Shown here: positions 54,683-64,000 of the stretch, piece by piece
How positions within the stretch are numbered: the stretch's first letter is position 1
Layout: each line of letters starts with the position of its first letter
NCBI RefSeq assembly: GCF_010500915.1
Contig: NZ_JAAAWP010000010.1
Span: forward strand, 1 to 64,000
DNA length: 64,000 bases
Reading direction: 5' to 3'
Source: Alteromonas hispanica
Lineage (GTDB): Bacteria; Pseudomonadota; Gammaproteobacteria; Enterobacterales; Alteromonadaceae
The notes under the pieces: model-generated
Told to the model about the DNA's origin: nothing
Databases searched by the model: none
The model's input: only the letters and a program-made list of their open reading frames with translations
Made by a program: the position numbers and the translations under genes

Positions 54683-56548
54683 ATGAAAAATAATAAATTT
54701 ATCCCCTCATTAGTCGCAGCAGGTTTGGCGCTTGCAAGTTATGGCGCTGTCGCTGACGACAACAGATATATCATTCAAGTGGATAATGCCTCGAAAGGAA
54801 TTGTGAAAGCATTGGCGAAACAGTCTGGTGCTGAGATAAACGTTGATGCCGATGGGTTTATTGCTGCAACGTTCAAAGGGAAGACATTAAGTGATGTAAA
54901 AGGTTTACTCAATAATCCTCATGTTAGGCTAGTTGAAGTGGATCAGAAGCGCGCCCCCATGGCGCTGTATAACGATGACGCAGGTGATGCAACGCAAACT
55001 CAGCTTACACCATACGCAGTTTACCAATCCCAAGCAGATCAAGTCATGTTCAACAGCAACGCTGGCATGAAAGTATGCGTGATCGATTCGGGTTTAGACT
55101 CATCTAATGCTGATTTTAATTGGTCTGCAATTACTGGCGACAATGATGTTGGCACAGGTAACTGGTTTGAAAATGGCGGCCCTCATGGTACACACGTAGC
55201 AGGTACTATTGGTGCCGCTGATAATGGCTTTGGTGTTGTTGGTATGGCACCAGGTGTAGATATGCACATCATAAAAGTCTTCAATGCAGCAGGATGGGGA
55301 TACTCTTCCGACCTTGCTCAAGCCGCGCAACTTTGCTCGCAGGCTGGCGCAAATATTATCAACATGAGTCTTGGCGGTGGTGGCGCAAACTCTACTGAAG
55401 AGAATGCATTCAAAGACTTTGTGGCAAACGGCGGCTTAGTGGTTGCTGCGGCAGGAAATGACGGTAATAGCGTAAGATCTTACCCTGCTGGCTATTCGTC
55501 AGTAATGATGATTGGTGCAAATGATGCTGACAACAATATTGCATCGTTCTCACAGTATCCTTCCTGTTCTAGTGGTCGTGGCAAACGTGTTACCACTGAT
55601 GAAACCATTTGCGTGGAAGTAACGGCGGGTGGAGTAGACACACTTTCAACATACCCTGCTGGAGGGGCATCAATGTCAGGGCTTAGCGCTGACGGTCAAG
55701 GCTTCGCTTCATCAGCAATGGAAAATACCGGCAGCGCGGCGGGCAATACTTACTTCTTAGGTATTGGAGATGCCATAGACAACAATGCGGCGGGTAAAGT
55801 GTGCGTAATAGACCGTGGCACAATCTCATTCTACGATAAAGTCAATAATTGTGAATTGTCTGGTGGTATTGGCGCAGTACTTATCAACAACGAGCCCGGC
55901 ATGCTTTATGGCACTCTAGGCGATACCAATAACACTACAATTCCTGCGGTAGGCGCCGCGCAAGAAGACCGCGCTGCATTGTTAGCTGCTAGCACTATCA
56001 GTATATCTATTGGTGCAAGTGACTATGGGTATATGAGTGGTACTTCTATGGCAACACCTGCTGTTGCTGGTGTTGCAGCGTTAGTATGGTCTAACCACCC
56101 GACTTGCTCTGGCGAAGAAATCCGCAGCGCACTTAAGGCAACGGCACTAGACTCTGGTGCAGCAGGAAAAGACGACTTCTTCGGTTATGGTATTGTGCAA
56201 GCAGCTGACATGAATAACTACCTAACACAGAACGGTTGTGCTGGGGGCGATACTGGAGGTGGTGATACCGGTGGCGGTGATACAGGAGGTGGTGATACCG
56301 GAGGCGGCGATTTAACGCTGAGTGCTTCAGGCTACAAGGTAAAAGGAACACAGCGCGTCGATTTAAGTTGGAGTGCGGCAACATCGGACAGTGTTGACAT
56401 TTATCGTGATAACTCACTTATCACTACAACATCAAACGATGGTGCTTATACCGATGCAATCAACGCCAAAGGTGGAGCAAACTATAACTATCAGGTTTGT
56501 GAAGCGGGTACCACTACCTGTTCTGCTACCATCAGCGTTGTATTTTAA
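54683..56548 (+). CDS. Secreted subtilisin-like protease (S8) with PA insert
   Basis: The 621-residue product has a signal peptide (to about residue 25), an I9-type propeptide, and an S8 catalytic domain with Asp (CVIDSGLD, about 133), His (GPHGTHVAG, about 170) and Ser (SGTSMATPAVAG, about 453). A PA domain (about 330-430) is inserted before the Ser. A GGGDT linker repeat (about 520-540) leads to a C-terminal fibronectin-like domain. It is probably a secreted protease for protein feeding. The start ATG 54683 has GAGTGG upstream; GTG 54674 is less likely. Confidence 0.93.
   Translation: MKNNKFIPSLVAAGLALASYGAVADDNRYIIQVDNASKGIVKALAKQSGAEINVDADGFIAATFKGKTLSDVKGLLNNPHVRLVEVDQKRAPMALYNDDAGDATQTQLTPYAVYQSQADQVMFNSNAGMKVCVIDSGLDSSNADFNWSAITGDNDVGTGNWFENGGPHGTHVAGTIGAADNGFGVVGMAPGVDMHIIKVFNAAGWGYSSDLAQAAQLCSQAGANIINMSLGGGGANSTEENAFKDFVANGGLVVAAAGNDGNSVRSYPAGYSSVMMIGANDADNNIASFSQYPSCSSGRGKRVTTDETICVEVTAGGVDTLSTYPAGGASMSGLSADGQGFASSAMENTGSAAGNTYFLGIGDAIDNNAAGKVCVIDRGTISFYDKVNNCELSGGIGAVLINNEPGMLYGTLGDTNNTTIPAVGAAQEDRAALLAASTISISIGASDYGYMSGTSMATPAVAGVAALVWSNHPTCSGEEIRSALKATALDSGAAGKDDFFGYGIVQAADMNNYLTQNGCAGGDTGGGDTGGGDTGGGDTGGGDLTLSASGYKVKGTQRVDLSWSAATSDSVDIYRDNSLITTTSNDGAYTDAINAKGGANYNYQVCEAGTTTCSATISVVF
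56248..56312 (+). repeat. GGGDT-coding tandem repeat in the subtilase
   Basis: Four to five 15-base units, each coding for Gly-Gly-Gly-Asp-Thr, form the linker between the catalytic and C-terminal domains. The codons vary between GGA, GGT and GGC, so the repeat is not very recent. Copy number may vary between strains. Confidence 0.8.
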
Positions 56549-56579
56549 CCAGTAACAAAATACAGCAAGCGATAATCAT

Positions 56580-56612
56580 GAGCGGGCTTTACTAAAAGCC
56601 CGCTCTTTTTTT
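56580..56612. terminator. Terminator after the subtilase gene
   Basis: GAGCGGGCTTT (56580-56590) pairs with AAAGCCCGCTC (56595-56605) around ACTA, followed by seven T. The convergent PH-domain gene ends just beside it and may overlap the T-run. Confidence 0.93.
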
Positions 56613-56985
56613 ATGAGAACATTTGCGAGGCTAAGTTCTTCTGTACCGCTTGGGCAGATGAAGCGCTTAGTTCTATTTCGATGGCGTCAGATTTTCCAGA
56701 TAGCCAAATTTTGAGTTCTGCATCTGTGTCAAAATGCCCTGCTGTTTCAACAATAAACTGAGTAATAGACTTATACGGAATAGAGTGATAATTCACTTTT
56801 CGCCCCGTAAGCCCTTGCTTGTCGATTAAAATTAAACGCTTATTTGTAAACACACTCAAATCTCTTACAAGCTTAAATGCCGATGTAACCGTTTCGTTGT
56901 CTGCTAGGATAGGAGATAACTCTTCTTGTACGTCTTCAGCACTAGTTTCACTAGCATTTCCCATAATGGTGTCGAACAAACCCAT
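56611..56985 (-). CDS. Bacterial PH-domain protein (bPH_1 family)
   Basis: The 124-residue product has the pattern of the bacterial pleckstrin-homology family (PF08000/DUF1696): FKLVRDLSVFTNKRLILIDK, then QGLTGRKVNYHSIPYKSITQ, then a beta-rich half and a C-terminal helix. No signal peptide is seen. The function of the family is not established; some members may bind membranes or oligomerise. It lies 13 bases downstream of the GGDEF/EAL gene and is probably in the same transcript. Confidence 0.88.
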   Translation of the reverse strand: MGLFDTIMGNASETSAEDVQEELSPILADNETVTSAFKLVRDLSVFTNKRLILIDKQGLTGRKVNYHSIPYKSITQFIVETAGHFDTDAELKIWLSGKSDAIEIELSASSAQAVQKNLASQMFS

Positions 56986-56998
56986 ACTCTTATTCCTT

Positions 56999-59900
56999 TT
57001 AGGCTGAGGCGAGTTTAACTCGCCATTGAACTCTATGCGCTAAGGGCTTGGGCTTATCAAGCGCGAAACCTTGTCCAAAGTCTACCTGAAGCTCTCTAAG
57101 AACATCCGTGGTCGCCTCATCAACTACAAACTCAGCAACGGTTTTCTTACCCATGCTATGCGCAATGTTGTTTATAGCAGTTACTGTAGCACGGTCGATA
57201 GGATCGTAAACAATGTTTCGCACAAACGAGCCGTCAATTTTCACATAGTCTACGTCGAGATTTTTCAAATACGTAAACGACGACATACCTGCACCAAAGT
57301 CATCTAGTGCAAAGCTACAACCGAGGTCTCTTAGTGTTGAAATGAAATCTCGCGCCGCATTGAGATTGGTTACGGCAGTGGTTTCTGTTATTTCGAAACA
57401 GATCTTTTCAGCGGGCACTGTAGTGCTTTGAATGAGTTGCGCTATTTTTTGCAGCGCAACGTCATCACCTAAGGTTATTCCCGAAAGGTTTATCGCCACT
57501 TTCCCAACGTTATCTAAATGAGAGGGGTGAGCTTCTAAAATGCGAATTGTATTTTTCACCACCCACATATCTACCTTGCTCATCAACCCGTGACGTTCGG
57601 CCAAGGGAATGAATAGCCCTGGGCTCACCAAACTACCCGCTTCATTACGAAGGCGCAGTAAAATTTCGTAATGCTGTAGGTGCGTGGTTTTCGAGGCATT
57701 TTTATGACAAAGCGGCATAATTGCCTGACTAAACAACTCAAAACCATCGTGCTGTAGGGCCCTGTGTAGAGTTTGGAGAAGACTGTTCTCGTTGTCGTCA
57801 ATAGCATTTTGGTTGTCGCTATCACTATGAATAACATACCGATTTCGACCTAGCTGTTTTGCTTTGTAACAGGCGTTATCTGCTGCTTTTATCAGCGACT
57901 CTGCGTTTTTTGTGTTGGCATTAATTTCGATTACACCAATACTTGCGCCGATAAAAAACATTTTATCGTCGTAGAAGAAACGGTAGTTCGATATGCTCTC
58001 AAGTAAGTTATCTAGTCGCTTTTTAACGTCGTCTATACACTGATTCTTGAAAATAATACAAAACTCATCGCCACCTATTCTCGCTAATAGATCGTAGGAT
58101 CGAACGTGGTTTTCAAAAATCCCCGCAACTTCTCTCAGCAGTTTGTCGCCGGCAGGGTGCCCGCAGCTGTCATTAACAAGCTTAAAGCGGTCCATGTCGA
58201 TAAAGCACATCACGCTTTCTTTGCTTGTGTTGCCTGTTTGGGGGCTTGTTTGAGGTTGTATTGTTGGTTGTATTTGCCCAGTGCTTTCTTTGACTAAGCT
58301 AATTTCATTTTTCAAAGGTCCAGTATCGAGATTATCGACAACGCGTATTTCTTTTAAAATGTTTCGAAGCGTTGCATCAAAGGCATAACGATTGAGCAAG
58401 CCAGTTAACTGGTCATGATTGGCTTGAAACGTTACCTTTTCCTGCAGCGCGAGCTCTTCGGTAACATCTCGTGCTATCCCTTCTATGGCGATAATGCGCT
58501 TGTTCTCATCGAGTATGGGGGTGTCTGAAAACTCGATAATACACTCTCGCCCCTGATGATTGGCGTACCTTACCAAATAAGGTGAAGGCTTTTGCCCATG
58601 TGCAATCAAGCGACGTATTTCTAAAGTTTCATCAGGAATTTGACGCACGAACTTTGGTTCGTTGTTGCAAAAGTCATCAGGCTCATACCCAAGCAGCTGC
58701 TCAACTCCAGCGCTAACATAGGCAAACCTATGGTTGGTCTTTTTGGTGTATACAAAGTGTCGACGCATACCATCAACCAGTCGTCTGTATCGTTCTTCGC
58801 TGTGAGCTAAATCCTGCTGTGCTTTAAAGCGTTCAGAAACATCTCTCACTGTAATAGCGATATTATCCCCTGCCTTTACCACCTGCACTTTCAGCCAGTC
58901 TGGTGTTACTTCTTTATTTTCAACGGCTACGTAAGCTTCATAGGGAGTGCCGGTTTTTGCGACATGGGCTACTTTCGTTAAAATATCGCCAAGCGCTAAA
59001 AACTGCGCCTGTTGTGCTAACGTCATTGCTTTAAGCTTTTCGATAACCCCCCTGAAAATAAACGCACTGTGCGAGTTCGACTCAACTAAAACATAATCGT
59101 CCTCATTAGGCTGATAGATTAATAGCGCATCTAAAGAAGCTTCACTTGCTGTCACGTAACGCTGCTGACTATCTGACAGTCGCACGGCGCCTTTAAGCTG
59201 CTTATGAAAAATGTAACTTACCAAGACAGACATAAGTAAGCCCACTGCAATAACGAGCATGCCAGGGTTATATGGGCTAAGCTGCGACTGCATCGATAAA
59301 GAAATCGGCCGCTCTAGAAACTGAAATTCGGGAAGCGTTATCTGCGTACCGTCGCTAACAAACTCTCCGCTCTGAAAAAGAACTTCTTCTTGTGCAGTAA
59401 GCTCGAAGTTAAATTGAGGGCCTACCAGCTCACCTAGCATCACGCCTAAGATAGTTTGTACATCAAACCCTGCCACTATGTGGCCGTGCTCTGGCTCTTG
59501 CGGGCTAATGCTACGCCCAATCAAAATATAATGGTGTTGAGTTAATTCTGAAAACGTTAGCGTACTGGTGAATGTCTCTGTTACAGCATCGATAGTCATG
59601 CCTACCGCTGCCATGGGCTTACCAATGAGGGCATTTGAAATACGTGTTTTAGCGGCATATGGTGGCGTAGCTACCCATTCAATTCGCCGGTCAGCATTAA
59701 TATACACGAGAGAACTGAATCCTCGCTGCATCCCCATTAATGACATAGATTGGGCATTGAACCAGTCTTTTTTGTTTGGTTCAAAAGAGGGCCACGTGCG
59801 CATCAAATTAGTTACGGCTTGAATACGCTCTGTAGAAAAGACTTCTAGGCTGATCATGACTTGCTCAGCCACCGACTGCGCTTTTGATATCCTTGCGCTT

Positions 59901-60007
59901 TTTTCTTCCTTTTTTATATAAACACCGGCAGATACGAATAACACCGCAAGAAAAATGAATAACATCAATGGCAATGCATATACCCGATGATTCATTTGTT
60001 TAAACAT
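56999..60007 (-). CDS. Membrane GGDEF/EAL protein with periplasmic sensor and PAS domains
   Basis: The 1002-residue product has one helix (about 13-32), a periplasmic CHASE-like domain (about 35-245), a second helix (about 248-268), two PAS-like domains (about 280-400 and 405-530), a GGDEF domain with intact GGDEF (about 645) and an EAL domain (about 770-1000). The EAL part has EILLRL (Ile for Ala), NLSGITL, FEITET, DDFGAGMSS and KIDGSFV. The PDE residues look mostly conserved; whether it makes or breaks c-di-GMP cannot be decided. The ligand is unknown. The PH-domain gene follows. Confidence 0.93.
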   Translation of the reverse strand: MFKQMNHRVYALPLMLFIFLAVLFVSAGVYIKKEEKSARISKAQSVAEQVMISLEVFSTERIQAVTNLMRTWPSFEPNKKDWFNAQSMSLMGMQRGFSSLVYINADRRIEWVATPPYAAKTRISNALIGKPMAAVGMTIDAVTETFTSTLTFSELTQHHYILIGRSISPQEPEHGHIVAGFDVQTILGVMLGELVGPQFNFELTAQEEVLFQSGEFVSDGTQITLPEFQFLERPISLSMQSQLSPYNPGMLVIAVGLLMSVLVSYIFHKQLKGAVRLSDSQQRYVTASEASLDALLIYQPNEDDYVLVESNSHSAFIFRGVIEKLKAMTLAQQAQFLALGDILTKVAHVAKTGTPYEAYVAVENKEVTPDWLKVQVVKAGDNIAITVRDVSERFKAQQDLAHSEERYRRLVDGMRRHFVYTKKTNHRFAYVSAGVEQLLGYEPDDFCNNEPKFVRQIPDETLEIRRLIAHGQKPSPYLVRYANHQGRECIIEFSDTPILDENKRIIAIEGIARDVTEELALQEKVTFQANHDQLTGLLNRYAFDATLRNILKEIRVVDNLDTGPLKNEISLVKESTGQIQPTIQPQTSPQTGNTSKESVMCFIDMDRFKLVNDSCGHPAGDKLLREVAGIFENHVRSYDLLARIGGDEFCIIFKNQCIDDVKKRLDNLLESISNYRFFYDDKMFFIGASIGVIEINANTKNAESLIKAADNACYKAKQLGRNRYVIHSDSDNQNAIDDNENSLLQTLHRALQHDGFELFSQAIMPLCHKNASKTTHLQHYEILLRLRNEAGSLVSPGLFIPLAERHGLMSKVDMWVVKNTIRILEAHPSHLDNVGKVAINLSGITLGDDVALQKIAQLIQSTTVPAEKICFEITETTAVTNLNAARDFISTLRDLGCSFALDDFGAGMSSFTYLKNLDVDYVKIDGSFVRNIVYDPIDRATVTAINNIAHSMGKKTVAEFVVDEATTDVLRELQVDFGQGFALDKPKPLAHRVQWRVKLASA

Positions 60008-60165
60008 AGCGTCATCTCAAAATAATTAGCGCTAAATAGTAGCGTTCAAATATTAAATTAATATGAACTACCCTCATTCGCTCCCGCAAAACAGGCAGCT
60101 TATCTTATGGATAGGTGTATGCAGATTGGTATTGTTAGCGGTAAGTGATAAGTTAAAGTAAAAAG

Positions 60166-61200
60166 ATGCAAGAGACACTCTGTATGACATCACGGGTCAA
60201 CTTTGAAAGTGTAAAACACGCTCACGAACGCATAAAAAATAATATAAAACGCACACCTATTGTTGAATCATCACTGTTGAATTCATGGATGGGCCATCGA
60301 ATTTTATTTAAAGCCGAATGCTTACAAACTATCGGCGCCTTTAAAATTCGTGGCGCGATGAATTTTTTGGCGACTTTAAAAGAGCAAAACCGGCTTCCGG
60401 CTCACGTTGTAGCAAATAGTTCTGGCAATCATGCACAAGCGGTTGCCTATGCCGCGGCACACTTTGGTATTACCGCCACTATTTTCGCCAGTGAAAACAT
60501 ATCCCCTATTAAAGCAGCTGCCACCAAAAGTTACGGTGCCGAGCTAAAACTTTTCGCTACACGACCTGAAGCTGATGCTGCGGTAAAAGAAGCTGCGAAT
60601 GCTGCAGATACTGTATGGGTCCCACCTTTTAACCATGGAGATATTGTTGCCGGGCAAGGCACAGCAGCGTTAGAGGCACTAGAAGATGCTGGCGACGTAG
60701 ACGCGGTTTTTGCGCCCTGTGGTGGTGGTGGCCTTTTAGCCGGCACATTATTAGCCACACGAGCACTTCAACCAAATGCGCTGGTCATTGGCGCTGAGCC
60801 GGCAGCGGCTAACGATGCATCTTTGTCCCTTCAAGCAGGAGAAGTTGTTGCCCTTGAGCATACGCCGAATACATTAGCCGATGGTGCAGCAACACCGTCG
60901 GTTGGCGATATTACTTTTGAGTTATTGCAGCAACTCGACGATTTTTACGAAGTTGATGAGCTTCAAATAGCCTATTGGACTCAATGGCTACACCATTTAT
61001 TGAAGTTACATATTGAGCCCACCTGCGCCATGACAATGGCAGCCGTAGCATCATGGGCAGCCAATACCCCTCCTGGAAAAACGGCATTAGTGATGCTTTC
61101 AGGGGGCAATATTAGTCAGGCGTCCATGGCGGCTATTTGGGAACGAGATTTTTTACTACAACCTCCAATAATAAATTTTGACGACAGTATAGAAGAATAA
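60166..61200 (+). CDS. PLP-dependent threonine/serine dehydratase or racemase family
   Basis: The 344-residue fold-type II PLP enzyme has the PLP Lys in IGAFKIRGAMNF (about 61), the substrate loop NSSGNHAQAVAYAA, the phosphate cradle CGGGGLLAG and LSGGNIS near the end. It lacks the C-terminal ACT domain of biosynthetic IlvA, so it is the catabolic type: threonine dehydratase, serine racemase or hydroxyaspartate dehydratase. The start could be ATG 60166 or 60184. It overlaps the amidohydrolase by one base (TAATG). Confidence 0.88.
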   Translation: MQETLCMTSRVNFESVKHAHERIKNNIKRTPIVESSLLNSWMGHRILFKAECLQTIGAFKIRGAMNFLATLKEQNRLPAHVVANSSGNHAQAVAYAAAHFGITATIFASENISPIKAAATKSYGAELKLFATRPEADAAVKEAANAADTVWVPPFNHGDIVAGQGTAALEALEDAGDVDAVFAPCGGGGLLAGTLLATRALQPNALVIGAEPAAANDASLSLQAGEVVALEHTPNTLADGAATPSVGDITFELLQQLDDFYEVDELQIAYWTQWLHHLLKLHIEPTCAMTMAAVASWAANTPPGKTALVMLSGGNISQASMAAIWERDFLLQPPIINFDDSIEE

Positions 61201-62873
61201 TGATGAAGACAATTGCAATGAAAAAGCTCCTGAGCGGCCTTACACTCGCCGCATCGTGTATTGCGCTGAATTATGCCAATGCGGCCACTTTGGTAAGTAA
61301 TGTCAAAGGCTACACCCTGAATGATAAGGGCAACCTTATTCAGTTCAGCAATTTAGTGATGGACGAAGGAAAAGTCGTGGCACTGGATGTGCAGCCGAAA
61401 AATTACGACATTGAAAGCACCATAGATGGTGGCGGCAAAGTGATGCTTCCAGGGCTTATCGACGCCCATGGTCACCTTCTTGGCCTCGGGGCAAACCTGT
61501 TAGAGGTGAACTTGAGAGAAAGCACCAGTGCGGCTAACGCTGCTAAAATGGTTGCTGATTATGCGTTTGCCAATACTACTCAGCAGTGGATAACCGGCCG
61601 CGGCTGGAATCAGGAGTTGTGGAGCGACCGTGCATTTCCTACGGCAAAGGATTTAGACAGCGTTGTATCAGACCGCCCCGTCGTGTTAACTCGCGTCGAC
61701 GGGCACGCTGCTTGGGTAAACAGTAAAGCCATGGAAATTGCAGGTATTACGAAAGACACCCAATCTCCAGTGGGTGGCGAAATTATAAAAGATGCTGAGG
61801 GTAATCCTACTGGGGTATTTATTGATAACGCCTCTATGCTAATAGAAAAACATCTTCCTTCGGCCAGTAATGCTGTGTATCAGCAGCAGCTTGATGCAGC
61901 CTCAGAGCATTTATTAGCTAACGGCATTACCTCCATGCACGACGCTGGTATAAGCCGCGACGTATACGATTTTTATTTAAAAGAATCTGTAGAAAGCGAA
62001 CTCGCCATTCGCATTTATGCCATGGTAAGTGCTACCGACCCTGAATTAAGTACTATCTTAGGTAACGGTACTATCAGAGATAAAGACGACTATTTGTACA
62101 TCCGCTCGGTAAAGGCTTATGGCGATGGCGCTCTTGGTAGTCGTGGTGCTGCGCTTCTAGCCCCCTATTCAGATGCGCCGCATCAACATGGGTTATTGCT
62201 TACTCAACCAGAAGATATGACAAACCTTTTTACCACAGTCATTGGAGCTGGCTTCCAGCTGAACTATCACGCGATTGGTGACAAAGCTAACCATGTCGCA
62301 CTGAATGAATTTGAAAGCACATTTAAGCGTATTGGTGGCAGCGAGTTGCGCAATCGCATTGAGCACGCGCAAGTTATTGCACCTGATGATTTAGCTCGCT
62401 TTTCTGATTTAAAAGTATTGCCTTCCATGCAGCCAACCCACGCCACAAGTGATAAAAACATGGCAGAAGATCGTATTGGTAAAGATCGAATGAAAGGGGC
62501 ATATGCATGGAAAACGTTACTAAATTCTGGCATCGCGCTGCCACTTGGGTCAGATTTCCCAGTAGAGCTCGCTAATCCGTTTTACGGACTGCATGCAGCA
62601 GTGACGCGTCAAGACAGAGACAATCAGCCGGTTAAAGGCTGGTATGCCCATGAGGCACTTTCTATAGAGCAGGCATTTAAAGGCTTTACCCTTGATGCCG
62701 CTTATGCCGGCCATATGGAAGATACATTAGGCACACTCACTGAGGGTAAATGGGCAGACTTTATCTTGGTAGACCAAGATATTTTTACCATTGATCCGAA
62801 ACATATTTGGAAGACTAAAGTACTTTCAACCTATGTAGCCGGCGAGCAAGTGTTTTCGCTAACCAATGACTAA
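61200..62873 (+). CDS. Secreted YtcJ-type amidohydrolase (Amidohydrolase_3)
   Basis: The 557-residue product has a signal peptide (MKKLLSGLTLAASCIALNYA then NA) and a metal-dependent hydrolase domain. Metal ligands include LPGLIDAHGHLLGLG, the His in NYHAIGDKAN and RIEHAQ, and Asp in GSDFPVE. YtcJ-like proteins act on N-substituted amides or formamides of unknown identity. It is translationally coupled to the PLP enzyme upstream and overlaps the permease downstream by eight bases, so the three probably serve one catabolic route. Confidence 0.9.
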   Translation: MMKTIAMKKLLSGLTLAASCIALNYANAATLVSNVKGYTLNDKGNLIQFSNLVMDEGKVVALDVQPKNYDIESTIDGGGKVMLPGLIDAHGHLLGLGANLLEVNLRESTSAANAAKMVADYAFANTTQQWITGRGWNQELWSDRAFPTAKDLDSVVSDRPVVLTRVDGHAAWVNSKAMEIAGITKDTQSPVGGEIIKDAEGNPTGVFIDNASMLIEKHLPSASNAVYQQQLDAASEHLLANGITSMHDAGISRDVYDFYLKESVESELAIRIYAMVSATDPELSTILGNGTIRDKDDYLYIRSVKAYGDGALGSRGAALLAPYSDAPHQHGLLLTQPEDMTNLFTTVIGAGFQLNYHAIGDKANHVALNEFESTFKRIGGSELRNRIEHAQVIAPDDLARFSDLKVLPSMQPTHATSDKNMAEDRIGKDRMKGAYAWKTLLNSGIALPLGSDFPVELANPFYGLHAAVTRQDRDNQPVKGWYAHEALSIEQAFKGFTLDAAYAGHMEDTLGTLTEGKWADFILVDQDIFTIDPKHIWKTKVLSTYVAGEQVFSLTND

Positions 62874-64000
62874 AAACAGCCTGCTTACAAAAGGAATAGG
62901 CGGCATAGGTGCCGCTTTGCTTGTGCTCAATGGCTTGATCGGCGCAGGCATTTTTGCCCTACCGGCCAAAATGGCAGCGGAGCTAGGGGCGTTCAGCCCC
63001 TATATTTTCCTGATTTTTGGTGCCTTAATGCTCACTATCGTGTGGTGTTTTGGTCAACTTGCCATTTTTTATCAGGAAACGGGCGGTCCTGTTATTTACG
63101 CAAGAAAAGGGTTTGGTGATGCTGCGGCCTTTCAAACCGGCTTTGTTTACTATCTTGCCAGAGCTACCGCGATAGCAGCCAATATGCATGTGTTGCTGCT
63201 ATATGCTGGATATTTATGGCCAGAAATTAATACCGGTATGGGTAAGTCGCTGGCAATTATTGCACTCACAAGTTTATTGATATTTGTCAATATTGTGGGC
63301 TTGAAAGCGGCTATGCGCTCTCTCGACACAATTTCTGTTTTAAAACTGTTACCTTTTATCGCCCTTATTGGTGTGGGCTATTGGCAGCTTGATTTCTCTA
63401 CAGCTACAGCGGTAACAGCTCCTGCATTAGATACTATTTCAGCAGGTGCTCTAATTACGCTGTATGCCTTTATCGGCTTTGAAACTGTCGTGGTAACCAG
63501 TGGTGAAACTAACTCGCCAAAGAAAACAATTCCCAGAGCACTTATGCTCACAGTGTCAGGCATCGCTCTGTTTTACTTTTGTGTGCAGTGGCTTTATTGG
63601 CACACTGTTGGCGCAGAAACACCAGACAGTGCGCCCCTTATTGCGTTAGCCAACATTATTTTTGGCAAAACAGGCGCCCTTGTTATGACATTGACAGCTG
63701 TTGTGTCTGTAGCCGGTAACTTACTGGCGAATATGATATCAACATCTCGCCTAACGTACTCGATGGCCCGTCAATCTCTCATTCCGAAGAACTTGGGTAA
63801 AAACTGGCTAGGCAAGGTACACGGTGAATTTGCCACTCCCTATATTTCGGTATTAGTGCTGGGTGTATTCGCTGGTCTAATGGCACTGAGTGGAAGTTTT
63901 GTATGGCTGGCTATTTCAAGCGTATTAGCAAGGCTTGTGGTGTACGCGGTGTGTGTAATTGTTCTCATAAAGGCGCAGCATCAGCGCACCTACTCCCCTA
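62866..64000 (+). CDS. APC-family amino acid permease (3' end beyond window)
   Basis: From ATG 62866 an open frame of 378 codons continues to the window end without a stop. The product starts MTKNSLLTKGIGGIGAALLV then LNGLIGAGIFALPAKMAAEL, the TM1 signature GxGIF of the amino acid-polyamine-organocation family, and has at least nine helices here. FIGFETVVVTSGETNSPKKT is the APC TM6 region. The start overlaps the amidohydrolase stop by eight bases. Its substrate may be the amino acid used by the upstream PLP enzyme (inference). Confidence 0.9.
   Translation, partial: MTKNSLLTKGIGGIGAALLVLNGLIGAGIFALPAKMAAELGAFSPYIFLIFGALMLTIVWCFGQLAIFYQETGGPVIYARKGFGDAAAFQTGFVYYLARATAIAANMHVLLLYAGYLWPEINTGMGKSLAIIALTSLLIFVNIVGLKAAMRSLDTISVLKLLPFIALIGVGYWQLDFSTATAVTAPALDTISAGALITLYAFIGFETVVVTSGETNSPKKTIPRALMLTVSGIALFYFCVQWLYWHTVGAETPDSAPLIALANIIFGKTGALVMTLTAVVSVAGNLLANMISTSRLTYSMARQSLIPKNLGKNWLGKVHGEFATPYISVLVLGVFAGLMALSGSFVWLAISSVLARLVVYAVCVIVLIKAQHQRTYSP

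Noticed and set aside
56133..56417. Antisense frame over the subtilase linker rich in His, Tyr and Arg
   Set aside because: It is produced by the Gly-Gly-Asp-Thr repeat read backwards and has no independent support.
1..64000. CRISPR arrays, tRNA genes, insertion sequences
   Set aside because: I looked for regular spaced repeats, tRNA-like cloverleaf sequences and transposase motifs on both strands and saw none; a covariance-model scan could still find one.

Overview
The window looks like chromosome of an Alteromonas-type marine gammaproteobacterium. The support is the protein set (FabR with a fused-tail acyl desaturase, SthA, YbdG-like channel, YgjV, YggN, TIGR03899, DUF2333/TIGR04219 pair, S9 and S8 secreted proteases), moderate GC and AT-rich spacers. 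This assignment is by recognition of families, not by a database search. Most of the 57 or so genes are ordinary core genes on both strands. There is one clear small mobile-island remnant.

Layout. 1-340 is the 5' end and tandem promoters of a leftward rRNA operon. 515-8331 holds a membrane-anchored RRM protein, a DUF5610-like protein, trmA, fabR with a divergent desaturase, sthA and a uracil-DNA-glycosylase-like gene. 8380-11727 has a REC-DUF3369-GGDEF-EAL regulator and a TIGR03899 protein. 11866-16158 is the sulfate-assimilation operon cysJIH. 16324-18075 is an outer-membrane protein/DUF2333 pair. 18227-20169 is a phage-shock (psp) locus in which pspA and a separate small secreted protein each have a -24/-12 (sigma-54) promoter.

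20359-23872 is the most interesting segment. dusA has been split by a 2.5-kb island: the functional gene (20359-21382) carries an island-supplied 5' end, and the original dusA start with 41 codons is left behind at 23747-23872 beside a 25-bp imperfect direct repeat (attL 21331-21355, attR 23807-23831). The island carries a frameshifted gene fragment and a HipB/HipA-type toxin-antitoxin pair with repeated operator-like sequences. No integrase remains.

24125-39686 contains formylglutathione hydrolase, a tandem acyltransferase plus MscS-type channel operon, several envelope and redox genes (NSS transporter, SDR, DCC thiol protein, MsrA, PhoD-like phosphatase, FldB) and an orphan ExbD. 39846-49819 has a PEP-CTERM-like surface protein converging on a compact cellulose operon (unknown membrane gene, bcsA, bcsB, bcsZ, bcsC). 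50066-64000 contains ygjV, trmN6, a dipeptidyl-peptidase IV, a subtilase, a PH-domain protein, a CHASE-like/PAS/GGDEF/EAL protein, and an overlapping operon of a PLP-dependent dehydratase, a YtcJ-type amidohydrolase and an APC permease cut by the window end.

Two c-di-GMP enzymes and the PilZ-bearing BcsA lie in the same window, so cellulose output is probably under c-di-GMP control. All functions are family-level calls from reading the sequence. Start codons were moved from the longest open frame where a Shine-Dalgarno sequence or an operon overlap supported a different start.
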